From NCBI GenBank assembly GCA_964495595.1, contig CAZBWH010000082.1, positions 1 through 12,450 of the forward strand: a DNA stretch of 12,450 nt, written 5' to 3'. The notes below the pieces were generated by a model. That model saw only the letters and a program-made list of their open reading frames with translations. It was not told the origin of the DNA and ran no database searches. The stretch's first letter is position 1; every line of letters begins with the position of its first letter. Source of the DNA: CALMFQ01 sp964495595 (lineage in GTDB: Bacteria > Pseudomonadota > Gammaproteobacteria > Burkholderiales > SCOH01). Shown piece by piece: positions 1 to 7,216 of the stretch. The translations under genes and the position numbers were made by a program.

Positions 1-47
1 GCAACTTCCGTGCCTACTCGCTTATCTATTGGATTCAGGGTGACTGA
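1..47 (+). CDS. 3' end of an unidentified gene, partial at left edge
   Basis: Reading from base 3, an open frame gives NFRAYSLIYWIQGD followed by TGA at 45-47. The composition (aromatic and aliphatic residues, few rare codons) looks like a real C-terminus. The stop lies only 12 bases from the stop of the facing receiver/TPR gene, which is the spacing expected of two convergent genes. Fifteen codons are too few to identify a family, and chance cannot be excluded. No terminator fits between the two stops. Confidence 0.4.
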   Translation, partial: NFRAYSLIYWIQGD

Positions 48-59
48 CTACTAGTGATG

Positions 60-1766
60 TCAGCTGCGTTTGGCGTCGTGTCGGCGCAGCGTGGTTTTGT
101 AGGTTTCGGTGAGCTTCTGGAATTTTCCGTTGTTGGGGTCGGTCTGGCGGATTCGTTCCAGATATTCTTTGGCCAGCTGCATGTAGCTGGCGTGCCAGCC
201 TTGGGTGTTGACGTAGGCGAGCAGGGCGTTGACGGCGTTGAGGGTGACCTGGCTGTTGGCCGGCATGTCGCCGACGGCCTGGATGAATAGCTGCACCGCA
301 CCTTCCAGATTGCCGTTTTTGGCCAGGGTGACGGCCTGGTTATTCAGATCGATGATGTCCTGGGTGGTTTCGCTCACCAGCTGGTTGCCCAGCTCGGACT
401 TGCCGATGGTCTCGAACATTCCCTCCACCCGCGCCAGCAGTTCGGTATTGTCGTGGTTATTCTTGATAACCTGCTTGATGACTTCGCTGGCGACTTCATC
501 GCGGCCATTGCGGTAGCAGGCCTCGGCAAATTCGATAGCATACTGTTCCGGCGTTGGCGTGTCCTGGCTGGCCATCTGTTGTTGTGCCTTGTCCAGCGCG
601 AGGTTGGCCGCGGCTTGATCACCCAGTGCCTGGCTGACGTTGGCTTCGATCACGTAGGTAATCAGTGCAGCTTTGGGATCCTGCTTGAAATCGCGGCGGA
701 CTTCGCTCAGCGTTTTGCGTGCGCCGTCGGTGTCGCCGCGGGCCAGCTGGACCTTGCTCAGATTGGCATGGTGGCCCGCATCCCGCCAGAACGAATATTT
801 TGCCAGGTCGATGGTGTCGCGGAATGCGCGTTCTGCGACCGAAAAATCCTTGTTCTTGGCTGCGGTTTCGCCCAGTGCTTGCTGGCGGGTGACAATGGTG
901 GGCGAGATGCGGACGGCGTCTTGCAGGACAGACTGAGCCGCAGCGTATTCGGCCTGGGCGTTGTGGGTTTTGGCCAGCCAGTCGTAGGCTTCCATTACCT
1001 GGCCGTTCTGCTGCAGCACTTCTTCAAACGACGCCTCGGCGGTGGCAAAGTGCTTGAGGTGATATTCGGCTTTGCCCAGACCCATCTTGGCCCAGGGAAT
1101 CGGCTTGGCCGCCAGCACAGAGCGGTAGATCTGGCGGGCGCTTTCGTAGTCGCCGATCTGCAGCGCCAGCCGGCCTTTCAGCTTCATGAAATCCAGCGTG
1201 TATTCGTCGCGGCTGCCAATGCGGCGGTTGCATTCCTCGATCGCAGCCAGGTATTCGTTGTTGCGGATGGCGTCGTCGACGCAGCGGAATTCCAGCTTTT
1301 TACGGATGGCCCGCTCCAGCCGCTTGGCCAATGCTTCACCAGTGAAGGGTTTCAGCAGGTAGTCGTCCGGCGCCAGCTCGACGGCGCCGATCACGTTCTG
1401 CGCCCGGCGCTCGGCGGTGACGATCATGAACACCATCGACTGTTTGCACAGATTGCGCTGCTTGATTTCTTCCAGCAGGTGCAGCCCGTCGGCCGTGTGT
1501 TCCAGATCGTATTCACTCAGGATGATGTCGAAGTCACTGCGCTGGATCTTGGCCAGCGCGTCACCGATCCGGTTGGCAAACTCGACCTTGTTGGCGCCCA
1601 TCGTCGACAAGGTCATGGTCATGGCGCCGCGCATGTCGTTGACCGGGTCAACCACCAGGAACAGCAGCCGCGAATAATCAATTTGCAGTGCCGGTCGCAG
1701 GGACTGCTGGGTCATGTTGCGCAGCGCTATGTCGGTCAGGGCGTTGGATGGGCTATCGTCACTCAC
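60..1766 (-). CDS. Receiver-domain/TPR protein with non-canonical phosphoacceptor
   Basis: This 568-residue cytoplasmic protein has a CheY-like receiver domain (about residues 33-155) followed by a long helical region with TPR-type repeats (about 165-560, for example around residues 170-260 and 470-560). In the receiver, D40 starts the usual acidic pair but its partner is P41. The position of the phosphoacceptor Asp, in DIILSEYDL, is E85, while the conserved Thr (T117) and Lys (K139, in LLKPF) remain. Family knowledge: receivers lacking the Asp are usually not phosphorylated by the normal route and act as constitutive or protein-binding modules, and Glu can mimic the phosphorylated state. No DNA-binding output domain is visible, so output is probably through protein-protein contacts of the TPRs. 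The start is a GTG at 1764-1766, the first start codon after an in-frame TAA upstream. It has no clear Shine-Dalgarno sequence, and an ATG 17 codons in is an alternative. It lies 66 bp downstream of uvrD on the same strand. The partner kinase or pathway is unknown. Confidence 0.88.
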   Translation of the reverse strand: MSDDSPSNALTDIALRNMTQQSLRPALQIDYSRLLFLVVDPVNDMRGAMTMTLSTMGANKVEFANRIGDALAKIQRSDFDIILSEYDLEHTADGLHLLEEIKQRNLCKQSMVFMIVTAERRAQNVIGAVELAPDDYLLKPFTGEALAKRLERAIRKKLEFRCVDDAIRNNEYLAAIEECNRRIGSRDEYTLDFMKLKGRLALQIGDYESARQIYRSVLAAKPIPWAKMGLGKAEYHLKHFATAEASFEEVLQQNGQVMEAYDWLAKTHNAQAEYAAAQSVLQDAVRISPTIVTRQQALGETAAKNKDFSVAERAFRDTIDLAKYSFWRDAGHHANLSKVQLARGDTDGARKTLSEVRRDFKQDPKAALITYVIEANVSQALGDQAAANLALDKAQQQMASQDTPTPEQYAIEFAEACYRNGRDEVASEVIKQVIKNNHDNTELLARVEGMFETIGKSELGNQLVSETTQDIIDLNNQAVTLAKNGNLEGAVQLFIQAVGDMPANSQVTLNAVNALLAYVNTQGWHASYMQLAKEYLERIRQTDPNNGKFQKLTETYKTTLRRHDAKRS

Positions 1767-1790
1767 GGCAGTCGGTCGGTACTGGAGAAG

Positions 1791-1819
1791 ATAGTATTAC
1801 TGTAGTGTCTGTTGCCCAA
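1791..1819 (-). promoter_or_regulatory. Weak candidate sigma70 promoter for the receiver/TPR gene
   Basis: On the minus strand TTGGGC (1814-1819) and TACTAT (1791-1796) are separated by 17 bases, with the GTG start 24 bases further on. The matches to consensus are 3/6 and 4/6, so this is only a candidate. Read-through from uvrD is equally possible. Confidence 0.28.
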
Positions 1820-1821
1820 GC

Positions 1822-1855
1822 TTGCCAAATTGTCAGGCCGGAGTCAGTTTGGCAA
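1822..1855. repeat. 8-bp perfect inverted repeat across the uvrD stop codon
   Basis: TTGCCAAA (1822-1829) and TTTGGCAA (1848-1855) are perfect inverted copies separated by 18 bases. The right arm lies in the last codons of uvrD and the left arm just beyond its stop (1833-1835). No T-run follows on the minus strand, so it does not look like a standard intrinsic terminator. It could be a weak attenuating hairpin, a protein site or chance. Confidence 0.35.
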
Positions 1856-3956
1856 ATTGCAGCAGCAGCCATTTCACCCCTTCCGGGCCGAAATTCACCT
1901 GCACCTGCGCGTCGCCGCCACTCCCGTTGCAATCTACGATGACGCCGACGCCGAAGGTCGGGTGTACAACACTCTGGCCGATCCGCAAGCCGGTTCCAGT
2001 GGATTTGGGCTTGCTCCAGGCGGGTGGCTGGAGCGAGGTGGGTGCGGGGGGCGTGTTCAGCCAGTGCAGCAATGCCGCCGGTATTTCATTCAGAAAGCGC
2101 GAGGCGACGTTGTAGCGGGTCTGGCCGTGCAGCATCCGGTTTTGTGCCAGGGTCAGATACAGCTGGCGCCGGGCGCGGGTGAGGGCCACGTACATCAGCC
2201 GCCGTTCTTCTTCCTCGCCATTCGGATCGTTGCGGGTGTTTTCGTGCGGAAACAGGCCTTCTTCCAGCCCGCTGATGAACACCGCCCCGAATTCCAGCCC
2301 CTTGGCAGCGTGCACCGTCATCAGCTGCAACGCATCCTGCCCAGCCAGTGCCTGATGCTCGCCGGCCTCCAGTGAGGCGTGGCTGAGAAAGCCGGTCAGG
2401 TTGCGCTGGTCCTCCTCGGCTTCGGTCAGATAGTTGACCGCCGCATTGGTCAGCTCGTTGAGATTCTCCAGCCGCTCTTCGCCATCTTTCTCGGTCTGGT
2501 AGACGTCGCGCAGCCCGGAATGCGTCAGCATGTGCTCGATCTGTTCCGGCAGCGTCATGGCCCGGGTGTCGTTGCGCAGTTGCTCGATCAGGGTGACGAA
2601 CCGTGCCAGCGCCGCGCCGCTGCGGCCACCGCCGGCGCAGGTTGCTTGCCACAGGCTGCAGTGCGACAGGCTGGCGTTGGACTGGATGCTTTCGACGGTG
2701 CGTGCACCGATGCCGCGGGCAGGAAAATTGATCACCCGCAGCAGCGCCCCGTCGTCGTCCGGATTGGCCATCAGCCGCAGGTAGGCCAGCGCGTGCTTGA
2801 TCTCCTGGCGTTCAAAAAAGCGCAATCCGCCGTACACCTTGTACGGCAAGCCGGCCGAGAACAGCCGGTGTTCGATGATGCGCGACTGGGCGTTGGAGCG
2901 GTACAGCACGGCGATCTGCGCCAGCGCTACGCCGTCACGCTGCAACTGGCGGGCCTCGTCGACAATGAAGCTGGCCTCGTCGCCGTCGCTGAATGCCTGA
3001 AACACCCGGATCGGCTCGCCGGCGCCTTCGGCGGTCCACAGGTTTTTGCCCAGCCGTTCGCGGTTGTGGCAGATCAGCGCATTGGCGGCGTCGAGGATGT
3101 TGCCCTGCGAGCGGTAATTCTGCTCCAGACGGATCAGGTTTTTGACCTGGTAGTCGCGTTGGAAATCGTACATATTGCCCACCCGGGCACCACGGAAGGC
3201 GTAAATCGACTGGTCGTCGTCGCCGACAGCGAACACTGCGTTGTCGGGCCCGGCCAGCAGTTTCAGCCAGTCGTACTGCAACGGGTTGGTATCCTGGAAT
3301 TCATCGACCAGAATATATTGAAAGCGGGCCTGATAATGCTCGCGCAACGGCTGGTTGCGTGACAGCAGCTCGTAGCTGCGCAGCAGCAGCTCGGCAAAAT
3401 CGACGGCACCTTCACGCTGGCATTGTTGCTCGTAGCCAGCGTACAGCTCGACCAGCTTGCGGTTGAAATCGTCGTAAGCCTGCACCTGACTGGCACGCAG
3501 GCCGTTTTCCTTGTTGCCGTTGATGAAATGTTGCAATTGCCGGGGCGGATATTGCTCGTCGTCGATATTACCCGCCTTCATCAGTCGCTTGATCAGCGCC
3601 AGCTGGTCGGCCGAATCGAGAATCTGGAACGCTTCCGGCAAAGCCGCTTCGCGATGGTGGGTGCGCAGCAGACGGTTGCACAGGCCGTGAAAGGTGCCGA
3701 TCCACATGTCGCGCAGCGTCAGCGGCAGCATGCCTGACAGGCGTGCCCGCATTTCCTTGGCAGCCTTGTTGGTGAAGGTGACCGCCAGAATGCCCTGCTG
3801 GCTGGACTGGCCAGTTTGCAGCAGCCAGGCGATGCGGGTGGTAAGCACCCGGGTCTTGCCCGAGCCGGCGCCGGCCAGGATCAGCGCCGACTGGTGCGGC
3901 AGGGTGACGGCGGCGAGCTGTTCGGGATTCAGGCCGGCAAGCAGGGAATCGGACAT
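1833..3956 (-). CDS. uvrD: DNA helicase II (UvrD), superfamily 1A
   Basis: UvrD is an ATP-driven 3'-5' DNA helicase that acts in nucleotide excision repair and methyl-directed mismatch repair and removes proteins such as RecA from DNA. The 707-residue product matches the family end to end: N-terminal GLNPEQLAAV (Q motif), Walker A AGAGSGKT (residues 28-35), motif Ia around AVTFTNKAA (58-66), motif II VDEFQDTN (217-224, catalytic E219), GDDDQSIYAFRG, RLEQNYRS, the later VHAAKGLEF and EEERRLMYVALTRAR motifs, and the C-terminal Tudor-like segment with HPTFGVGVIVD and GVKWLLLQFAKL. E. coli UvrD is 720 residues. The C-terminal segment separates it from Rep and PcrA-only shapes. I chose the ATG at 3954-3956 (MSDSLLAGLN) because it aligns with the E. 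coli start. The frame stays open to 4040, with an ATG at 3986, but that extension looks non-family and lacks a ribosome site. No strong Shine-Dalgarno precedes either start. Confidence 0.96.
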   Translation of the reverse strand: MSDSLLAGLNPEQLAAVTLPHQSALILAGAGSGKTRVLTTRIAWLLQTGQSSQQGILAVTFTNKAAKEMRARLSGMLPLTLRDMWIGTFHGLCNRLLRTHHREAALPEAFQILDSADQLALIKRLMKAGNIDDEQYPPRQLQHFINGNKENGLRASQVQAYDDFNRKLVELYAGYEQQCQREGAVDFAELLLRSYELLSRNQPLREHYQARFQYILVDEFQDTNPLQYDWLKLLAGPDNAVFAVGDDDQSIYAFRGARVGNMYDFQRDYQVKNLIRLEQNYRSQGNILDAANALICHNRERLGKNLWTAEGAGEPIRVFQAFSDGDEASFIVDEARQLQRDGVALAQIAVLYRSNAQSRIIEHRLFSAGLPYKVYGGLRFFERQEIKHALAYLRLMANPDDDGALLRVINFPARGIGARTVESIQSNASLSHCSLWQATCAGGGRSGAALARFVTLIEQLRNDTRAMTLPEQIEHMLTHSGLRDVYQTEKDGEERLENLNELTNAAVNYLTEAEEDQRNLTGFLSHASLEAGEHQALAGQDALQLMTVHAAKGLEFGAVFISGLEEGLFPHENTRNDPNGEEEERRLMYVALTRARRQLYLTLAQNRMLHGQTRYNVASRFLNEIPAALLHWLNTPPAPTSLQPPAWSKPKSTGTGLRIGQSVVHPTFGVGVIVDCNGSGGDAQVQVNFGPEGVKWLLLQFAKLTPA

Positions 3957-3984
3957 GATGGCAGGAACGTTTGGGAAACATGAC

Positions 3985-3990
3985 ATTCTA
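3985..3990 (-). promoter_or_regulatory. Candidate -10 element for uvrD
   Basis: The minus strand reads GTTAGAAT, giving TAGAAT (5/6 match to TATAAT) 28 bases before the uvrD ATG. No convincing -35 box sits 16-18 bases upstream. The same GTTAGAATC-like string occurs in front of proS (4781-4790), which mildly supports real promoter function. Confidence 0.4.
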
Positions 3991-4022
3991 ACAGCTCGGA
4001 TCGGCCGGATTGTGCAGGCCGG

Positions 4023-4051
4023 TTGAGATTCGATTTGCATATTGTTATGCT
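4023..4051 (+). promoter_or_regulatory. Sigma70 promoter of the Sel1-repeat gene
   Basis: TTGAGA (4023-4028, 5/6 to consensus) and TATGCT (4046-4051, 4/6) are separated by exactly 17 bases. Transcription would start near 4058, leaving a leader of about 25 bases that contains the ribosome site. It sits in the 125-bp divergent gap between uvrD and the Sel1 gene. Confidence 0.55.
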
Positions 4052-4065
4052 GGCCGTCGCAATTC

Positions 4066-4073
4066 AGGAGGTG
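4066..4073 (+). promoter_or_regulatory. Ribosome binding site fixing the Sel1 gene start
   Basis: AGGAGGTG at 4066-4073 is a near-perfect Shine-Dalgarno sequence 8 bases before the ATG at 4082. It decides for that ATG over the longer open frame beginning at 4010 and over the second in-frame ATG at 4094. Confidence 0.75.
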
Positions 4074-4081
4074 GATGCGAA

Positions 4082-4702
4082 ATGATCAGACAAATGAAAA
4101 ACTGGGGAGTAGTGCTCGCGTGTGGCTTGGTATTGTCGCCAGCGTGGGCTGATTTCGAGGCCGGCAAGACCGCTGCGGCGAGCGGTGATCACAAGGTGGC
4201 GGCCAAGGAGTGGCGCGTATCGGGTGAAAAAGGCGATGTCGGTTCGCAGATGGCGCTTGGGTACTTGTATCAGAAAGGGCTGGGGGTCGAGCACGACTAT
4301 TCCCAGGCAGTGGCCTGGTGGGAGCGGGCGGCCAAGCAAGGCAATCTGGAGGCCATGCGTCTGATCGCGCGGGCCTATCTGCAAAGCGGGCCGGGGCTGA
4401 AGCAGGATGTGACCAAAGGGCTGGCCTGGTATCGCAAGGCTGCCGATGCCAACGACATGATGGCGCAACTCGATCTGGCACAGATCCAGCTCAAGTTCGC
4501 CAACGACGAAACGGATCTGAAAAGCGCGTTTTACTGGCTGAACCGCGCCGCCGCACAAGGCAGCGCTGCTGCGATGAAAAACCTGGCAGTGATGCACGAC
4601 AAGGGCATCGGTACACCGGTCAATGCCGACGAGGCACAGAAATGGCGAGCCCGCTACGAGGCGGCCGTCAAGGAAGACGCTGCCAAGAGCGCCAGGAACT
4701 GA
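4082..4702 (+). CDS. Exported Sel1-like repeat protein
   Basis: This 206-residue protein has a clear signal peptide: a basic start (MIRQMK), a hydrophobic core (VVLACGLVLSP) and a likely cleavage after AWA at residue 23, so it should be periplasmic. The mature part is built of Sel1-like (TPR-related, about 36-residue) repeats. One covers residues 54-89, with the hallmark ALGYLYQKGLGVEHDYSQAV and AAKQG. Others follow at about 90-125 and 126-161, and a last one ends near 195 (LAVMHDKGIGT). Sel1 proteins are scaffolds for protein-protein contacts, often in envelope processes or signalling. The third repeat is the most degenerate. The tail (about 190-206) is charged and helical. The gene stands alone: it has its own promoter and ribosome site, and a strong terminator follows. 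The specific partner is unknown. Confidence 0.9.
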   Translation: MIRQMKNWGVVLACGLVLSPAWADFEAGKTAAASGDHKVAAKEWRVSGEKGDVGSQMALGYLYQKGLGVEHDYSQAVAWWERAAKQGNLEAMRLIARAYLQSGPGLKQDVTKGLAWYRKAADANDMMAQLDLAQIQLKFANDETDLKSAFYWLNRAAAQGSAAAMKNLAVMHDKGIGTPVNADEAQKWRARYEAAVKEDAAKSARN

Positions 4703-4720
4703 CCGGGCTTGGCCCATCTT

Positions 4721-4753
4721 AACAAACGCCGCTGACCTTCAGCGGCGTTTGTT
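4721..4753 (+). terminator. Strong rho-independent terminator after the Sel1 gene
   Basis: AACAAACGCCGCTGA (4721-4735) pairs perfectly with TCAGCGGCGTTTGTT (4739-4753): 15 base pairs with a CCT loop and a GC-rich core. The 3' arm ends in TTTGTT and is preceded on the other side by an A-rich arm, so it could also stop transcription on the opposite strand. It isolates the Sel1 gene from proS. Confidence 0.85.
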
Positions 4754-4782
4754 CATCAATCGCAGCCGGGCGGCCAGTGGGT

Positions 4783-4788
4783 TAGAAT
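4783..4788 (+). promoter_or_regulatory. Candidate -10 element for proS
   Basis: TAGAAT (5/6 match) lies 38 bases before the proS ATG and downstream of the Sel1 terminator, where a proS promoter must be. No good -35 is visible at the proper spacing. The leader shows no T-box or other riboswitch-like structure that I can see. Confidence 0.38.
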
Positions 4789-4826
4789 CCTGTTTTTGAT
4801 TTCCAACCGGATGAAGCGATTTCACC

Positions 4827-6557
4827 ATGCGCACCTCGCAGTTTTATTTCTCGACCCTCAAAGAAGCCCCGAACGAAGCGGAATTGCCCAGCCACAAGCT
4901 GATGCTGCGCGCTGGCCTGATCAAGCGGCTGGGCAGTGGCCTGTATACCTGGATGCCGCTGGGCCTGCGGGTGTTGCGCAAGGTTGAGGCTGTGGTGCGT
5001 GACGAGATGAACCAGGCCGGGGCGCAGGAGTTGCTGATGCCGGCAGTGCAGCCGGCCGAGCTGTGGAAGGAAACCGGCCGCTGGGAGGTATTCGGCCCGC
5101 AGATGCTGAAAATCAAGGATCGCCACGAGCGCGATTTCTGTTTCGGCCCGACCCACGAAGAGGTGATTACCGACATCGCCCGCACCGAAATCAAGAGCTA
5201 CCGCCAGCTACCGCTGAATTTCTACCAGATCCAGACCAAATTCCGCGACGAAATCCGCCCGCGTTTCGGCGTCATGCGGGCGCGTGAATTCGTGATGAAA
5301 GACGCCTACTCGTTCCACACCAGCTTCGACAGCCTGCAGCAGACTTACCAGGTGATGTACCAGGCGTATTCGAATGTGTTCACCCGGCTGGGGCTGCAGT
5401 TTCGTGCGGTGGCGGCGGATACCGGCGCGATTGGCGGCTCTGGCTCGCATGAATTTCACGTGCTGGCCGATTCGGGCGAAGACGCGCTGGCGTTCTGCCC
5501 CGATTCGGACTTTGCCGCCAATGTCGAGCTGGCCGAGGCGCTGGCGCCGAATTGCACCCGCGACGCGGCCACCGAAACCTTGCGCGAAGTCGATACCCCG
5601 AAACAGACCGCCTGCGAAGACGTGGCTGCGTTGCTGGAGATCGGCATTGATCGCACCGTCAAGGCCATTGCCGTGATGGCGCCGCGTGAAGCCGGCTGGC
5701 AGTTTTATTTGCTGCTGTTGCGCGGCGACCACAGCCTGAACGAAGTCAAGGCCGCCAAGCTCGACGGTCTGGATGGCTTCCGGTTTGCCACTGACGAAGA
5801 AATCCGCGCCCATCTGAACTGCCCACCCGGCTTCATCGGCCCGGTCGGCGTCGATGCCGGCGCGGTGCGGGTGATTGCTGACCGCAGCGTTGCGGCAATG
5901 AGCGATTTTGTCTGCGGCGCCAACAAGCCGAAATGCCACCTGGCCGGGGTCAATTTTGGCCGCGATCTGCCGGAGCCCACGGTCGTGGCCGACATCCGCA
6001 ACGTGGTCAGCGGCGACGCCAGCCCGGACGGCAAAGGCCGGCTGGAAATCTGCCGCGGCATCGAAGTCGGGCATATTTTCCAGCTGCGTACCAAGTATTC
6101 CGAGGCGATGGAATGTACCTACCTGGACAAGGACGGCAAAACCCAGGTGATGGAAATGGGCTGCTACGGCATTGGGGTGTCGCGCATTGTCGGCGCCGCG
6201 ATCGAGCAGAATTTCGACCAGCGCGGCATTGTTTTCCCGCAGGCCATGGCGCCGTTTGCGTTGGCGATTGTGCCGGTTGGCTACCACCGCAGCGAACAGG
6301 TCAAGGCCGAAGCCGACAAGTTGTACGCCGAGCTGACGGCGGCCGGGATTGACGTGCTGCTGGACGACCGCGACGAGCGGCCGGGGGTCATGTTTGCCGA
6401 CATGGAGCTGATCGGCATTCCGCACCGCATTACCATTGGCGAACGTAGCCTGAAGAACGGCGAGCTCGAATACCAGGGCCGGCGGGACTCGGCGGCGGGT
6501 GTGTTGCCATTGGCAGAGGCAGCGGCTCAGATTAAAGTGAAGTTATGCGCTGCTTGA
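4827..6557 (+). CDS. proS: Prolyl-tRNA synthetase, bacterial type with editing insertion
   Basis: ProS is a cytoplasmic class II aminoacyl-tRNA synthetase that charges tRNA-Pro with proline. The 576-residue product is the usual length for the bacterial form. The N-terminal catalytic part begins MRTSQFYFSTLKEAP and carries the TGRWEVFG and FGPTHEE (107-112) signatures. Motif 2 lies in RPRFGVMRAREF (144-155). An inserted YbaK-like editing domain (about 224-407) removes mischarged alanine. K279, in DRTVKAI, is at the position known to be important in the E. coli enzyme. GCYGIGVSRIVGA (445-457) contains motif 3. The anticodon-binding domain (about 475-576) has LAIVPVGYH and LLDDRDERPGVMFADMELIGIP. 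The ATG at 4827 matches the family start, and its Shine-Dalgarno is weak. The last 13 bases overlap the following transglycosylase gene, so the two are likely co-transcribed and translationally coupled. Confidence 0.98.
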   Translation: MRTSQFYFSTLKEAPNEAELPSHKLMLRAGLIKRLGSGLYTWMPLGLRVLRKVEAVVRDEMNQAGAQELLMPAVQPAELWKETGRWEVFGPQMLKIKDRHERDFCFGPTHEEVITDIARTEIKSYRQLPLNFYQIQTKFRDEIRPRFGVMRAREFVMKDAYSFHTSFDSLQQTYQVMYQAYSNVFTRLGLQFRAVAADTGAIGGSGSHEFHVLADSGEDALAFCPDSDFAANVELAEALAPNCTRDAATETLREVDTPKQTACEDVAALLEIGIDRTVKAIAVMAPREAGWQFYLLLLRGDHSLNEVKAAKLDGLDGFRFATDEEIRAHLNCPPGFIGPVGVDAGAVRVIADRSVAAMSDFVCGANKPKCHLAGVNFGRDLPEPTVVADIRNVVSGDASPDGKGRLEICRGIEVGHIFQLRTKYSEAMECTYLDKDGKTQVMEMGCYGIGVSRIVGAAIEQNFDQRGIVFPQAMAPFALAIVPVGYHRSEQVKAEADKLYAELTAAGIDVLLDDRDERPGVMFADMELIGIPHRITIGERSLKNGELEYQGRRDSAAGVLPLAEAAAQIKVKLCAA

Positions 6558-7171
6558 TCCTGATCTGTTGCTTGTTTGCCTCTTGCGCCTGGGCCGGTGC
6601 CCAGCGCGAAGAGGCGTTGTCGGCCAGTGTGCAGGCCTCGCTGCAACGTGCGGTGGCGGATGATGCCGCACCCCGGCTGGTGTTCGACAACGGCCACGAG
6701 GCGCAAGCCTGGATTGCCGACATGTCGCGCCGGCTGGAAAAACGCATGCCGGACGTCGACCTGCGGCGGGTATTCCTGACCACGGTGCATTACGAAGCCT
6801 CCCGCGCCGGACTCGACCCGCAGATGGTGCTGGGGCTGATCCAGGTTGAATCCGGTTTTCGCAAATACGCCATATCTTCGGCAGGCGCCCGCGGCTTCAT
6901 GCAGATCATGCCGTTCTGGGTCAAATCGATTGGCACCAGCGAGCACAATCTGTTCCAGATGCGTACCAATCTGCGCTACGGCTGCATCATCCTGCGCCAC
7001 TATCTGGATATCGAACGCGGCAACCTGTTCCGCGCCCTGGGCCGCTACAACGGCAGCTTGGGTCGGCCGGAATATCCGAACCTGGTGCTGGGGGCTTGGA
7101 AGCGTCACTGGCACTGGGATTTTCCCGCCCGCAGCAATCAGGCCACCTGGCCCGCCAGCCCGAACGGCTGA
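6545..7171 (+). CDS. Exported lytic transglycosylase (GH23/SLT domain)
   Basis: Lytic transglycosylases cut the glycan strands of peptidoglycan with formation of 1,6-anhydro-muropeptides. The 208-residue product has a short signal peptide (MRCLILICCLFASCAWA, cleavage likely after residue 17). C14 in LFASC is a poor lipobox, so a lipoprotein is possible but less likely. The SLT domain spans about 83-190: LIQVESGFRKYAISSAGARGFMQIMP holds the catalytic Glu (E102) and the GxxGFMQ(I)MP loop, followed by LRYGCIILRHYL and ALGRYNGS, both family hallmarks. It is a compact enzyme with no LysM or other binding domain. The ATG at 6545 lies inside the proS 3' end, 13 bases before the end of proS, in another frame. 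There is no clear Shine-Dalgarno, which fits coupling to proS. The exact subfamily (MltE- or Slt-like) is not settled. Confidence 0.93.
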   Translation: MRCLILICCLFASCAWAGAQREEALSASVQASLQRAVADDAAPRLVFDNGHEAQAWIADMSRRLEKRMPDVDLRRVFLTTVHYEASRAGLDPQMVLGLIQVESGFRKYAISSAGARGFMQIMPFWVKSIGTSEHNLFQMRTNLRYGCIILRHYLDIERGNLFRALGRYNGSLGRPEYPNLVLGAWKRHWHWDFPARSNQATWPASPNG

Positions 7172-7185
7172 CCGCCCGCCAGCTC

Positions 7186-7216
7186 AGCAGATCAGTCTTG
7201 AGTCCGACCGTCTGCT
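7186..7216. terminator. Weak hairpin between convergent genes
   Basis: AGCAGA (7186-7191) and TCTGCT (7211-7216) are inverted copies, and an inner GTC/GAC pair can extend the stem across a bulge. It sits between the transglycosylase stop (7171) and the ruvA stop (7217). There is no T-run on either strand, so terminator function is uncertain. Confidence 0.28.

Noticed and set aside
453..1805. Long open frame of 450 codons on the plus strand, opposite the receiver/TPR gene
   Set aside because: The minus-strand frame has clear receiver and TPR homology. The opposite frame is open because of high GC and codon bias and its translation resembles no protein family.
3957..4040. 28-residue N-terminal extension of UvrD
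   Set aside because: UvrD homology starts at MSDSLL. The extension has no family resemblance or ribosome site and would run through the divergent promoter region.
4075..4077. Out-of-frame ATG just after the Sel1 gene's Shine-Dalgarno
   Set aside because: It is only one base from the end of the Shine-Dalgarno and its frame stops after about 25 codons, whereas the ATG at 4082 has ideal spacing and opens the Sel1 protein.
5208..6425. 405-codon open frame opposite proS
   Set aside because: It lies entirely within a well-conserved proS, and its translation has no domain character or ribosome site.
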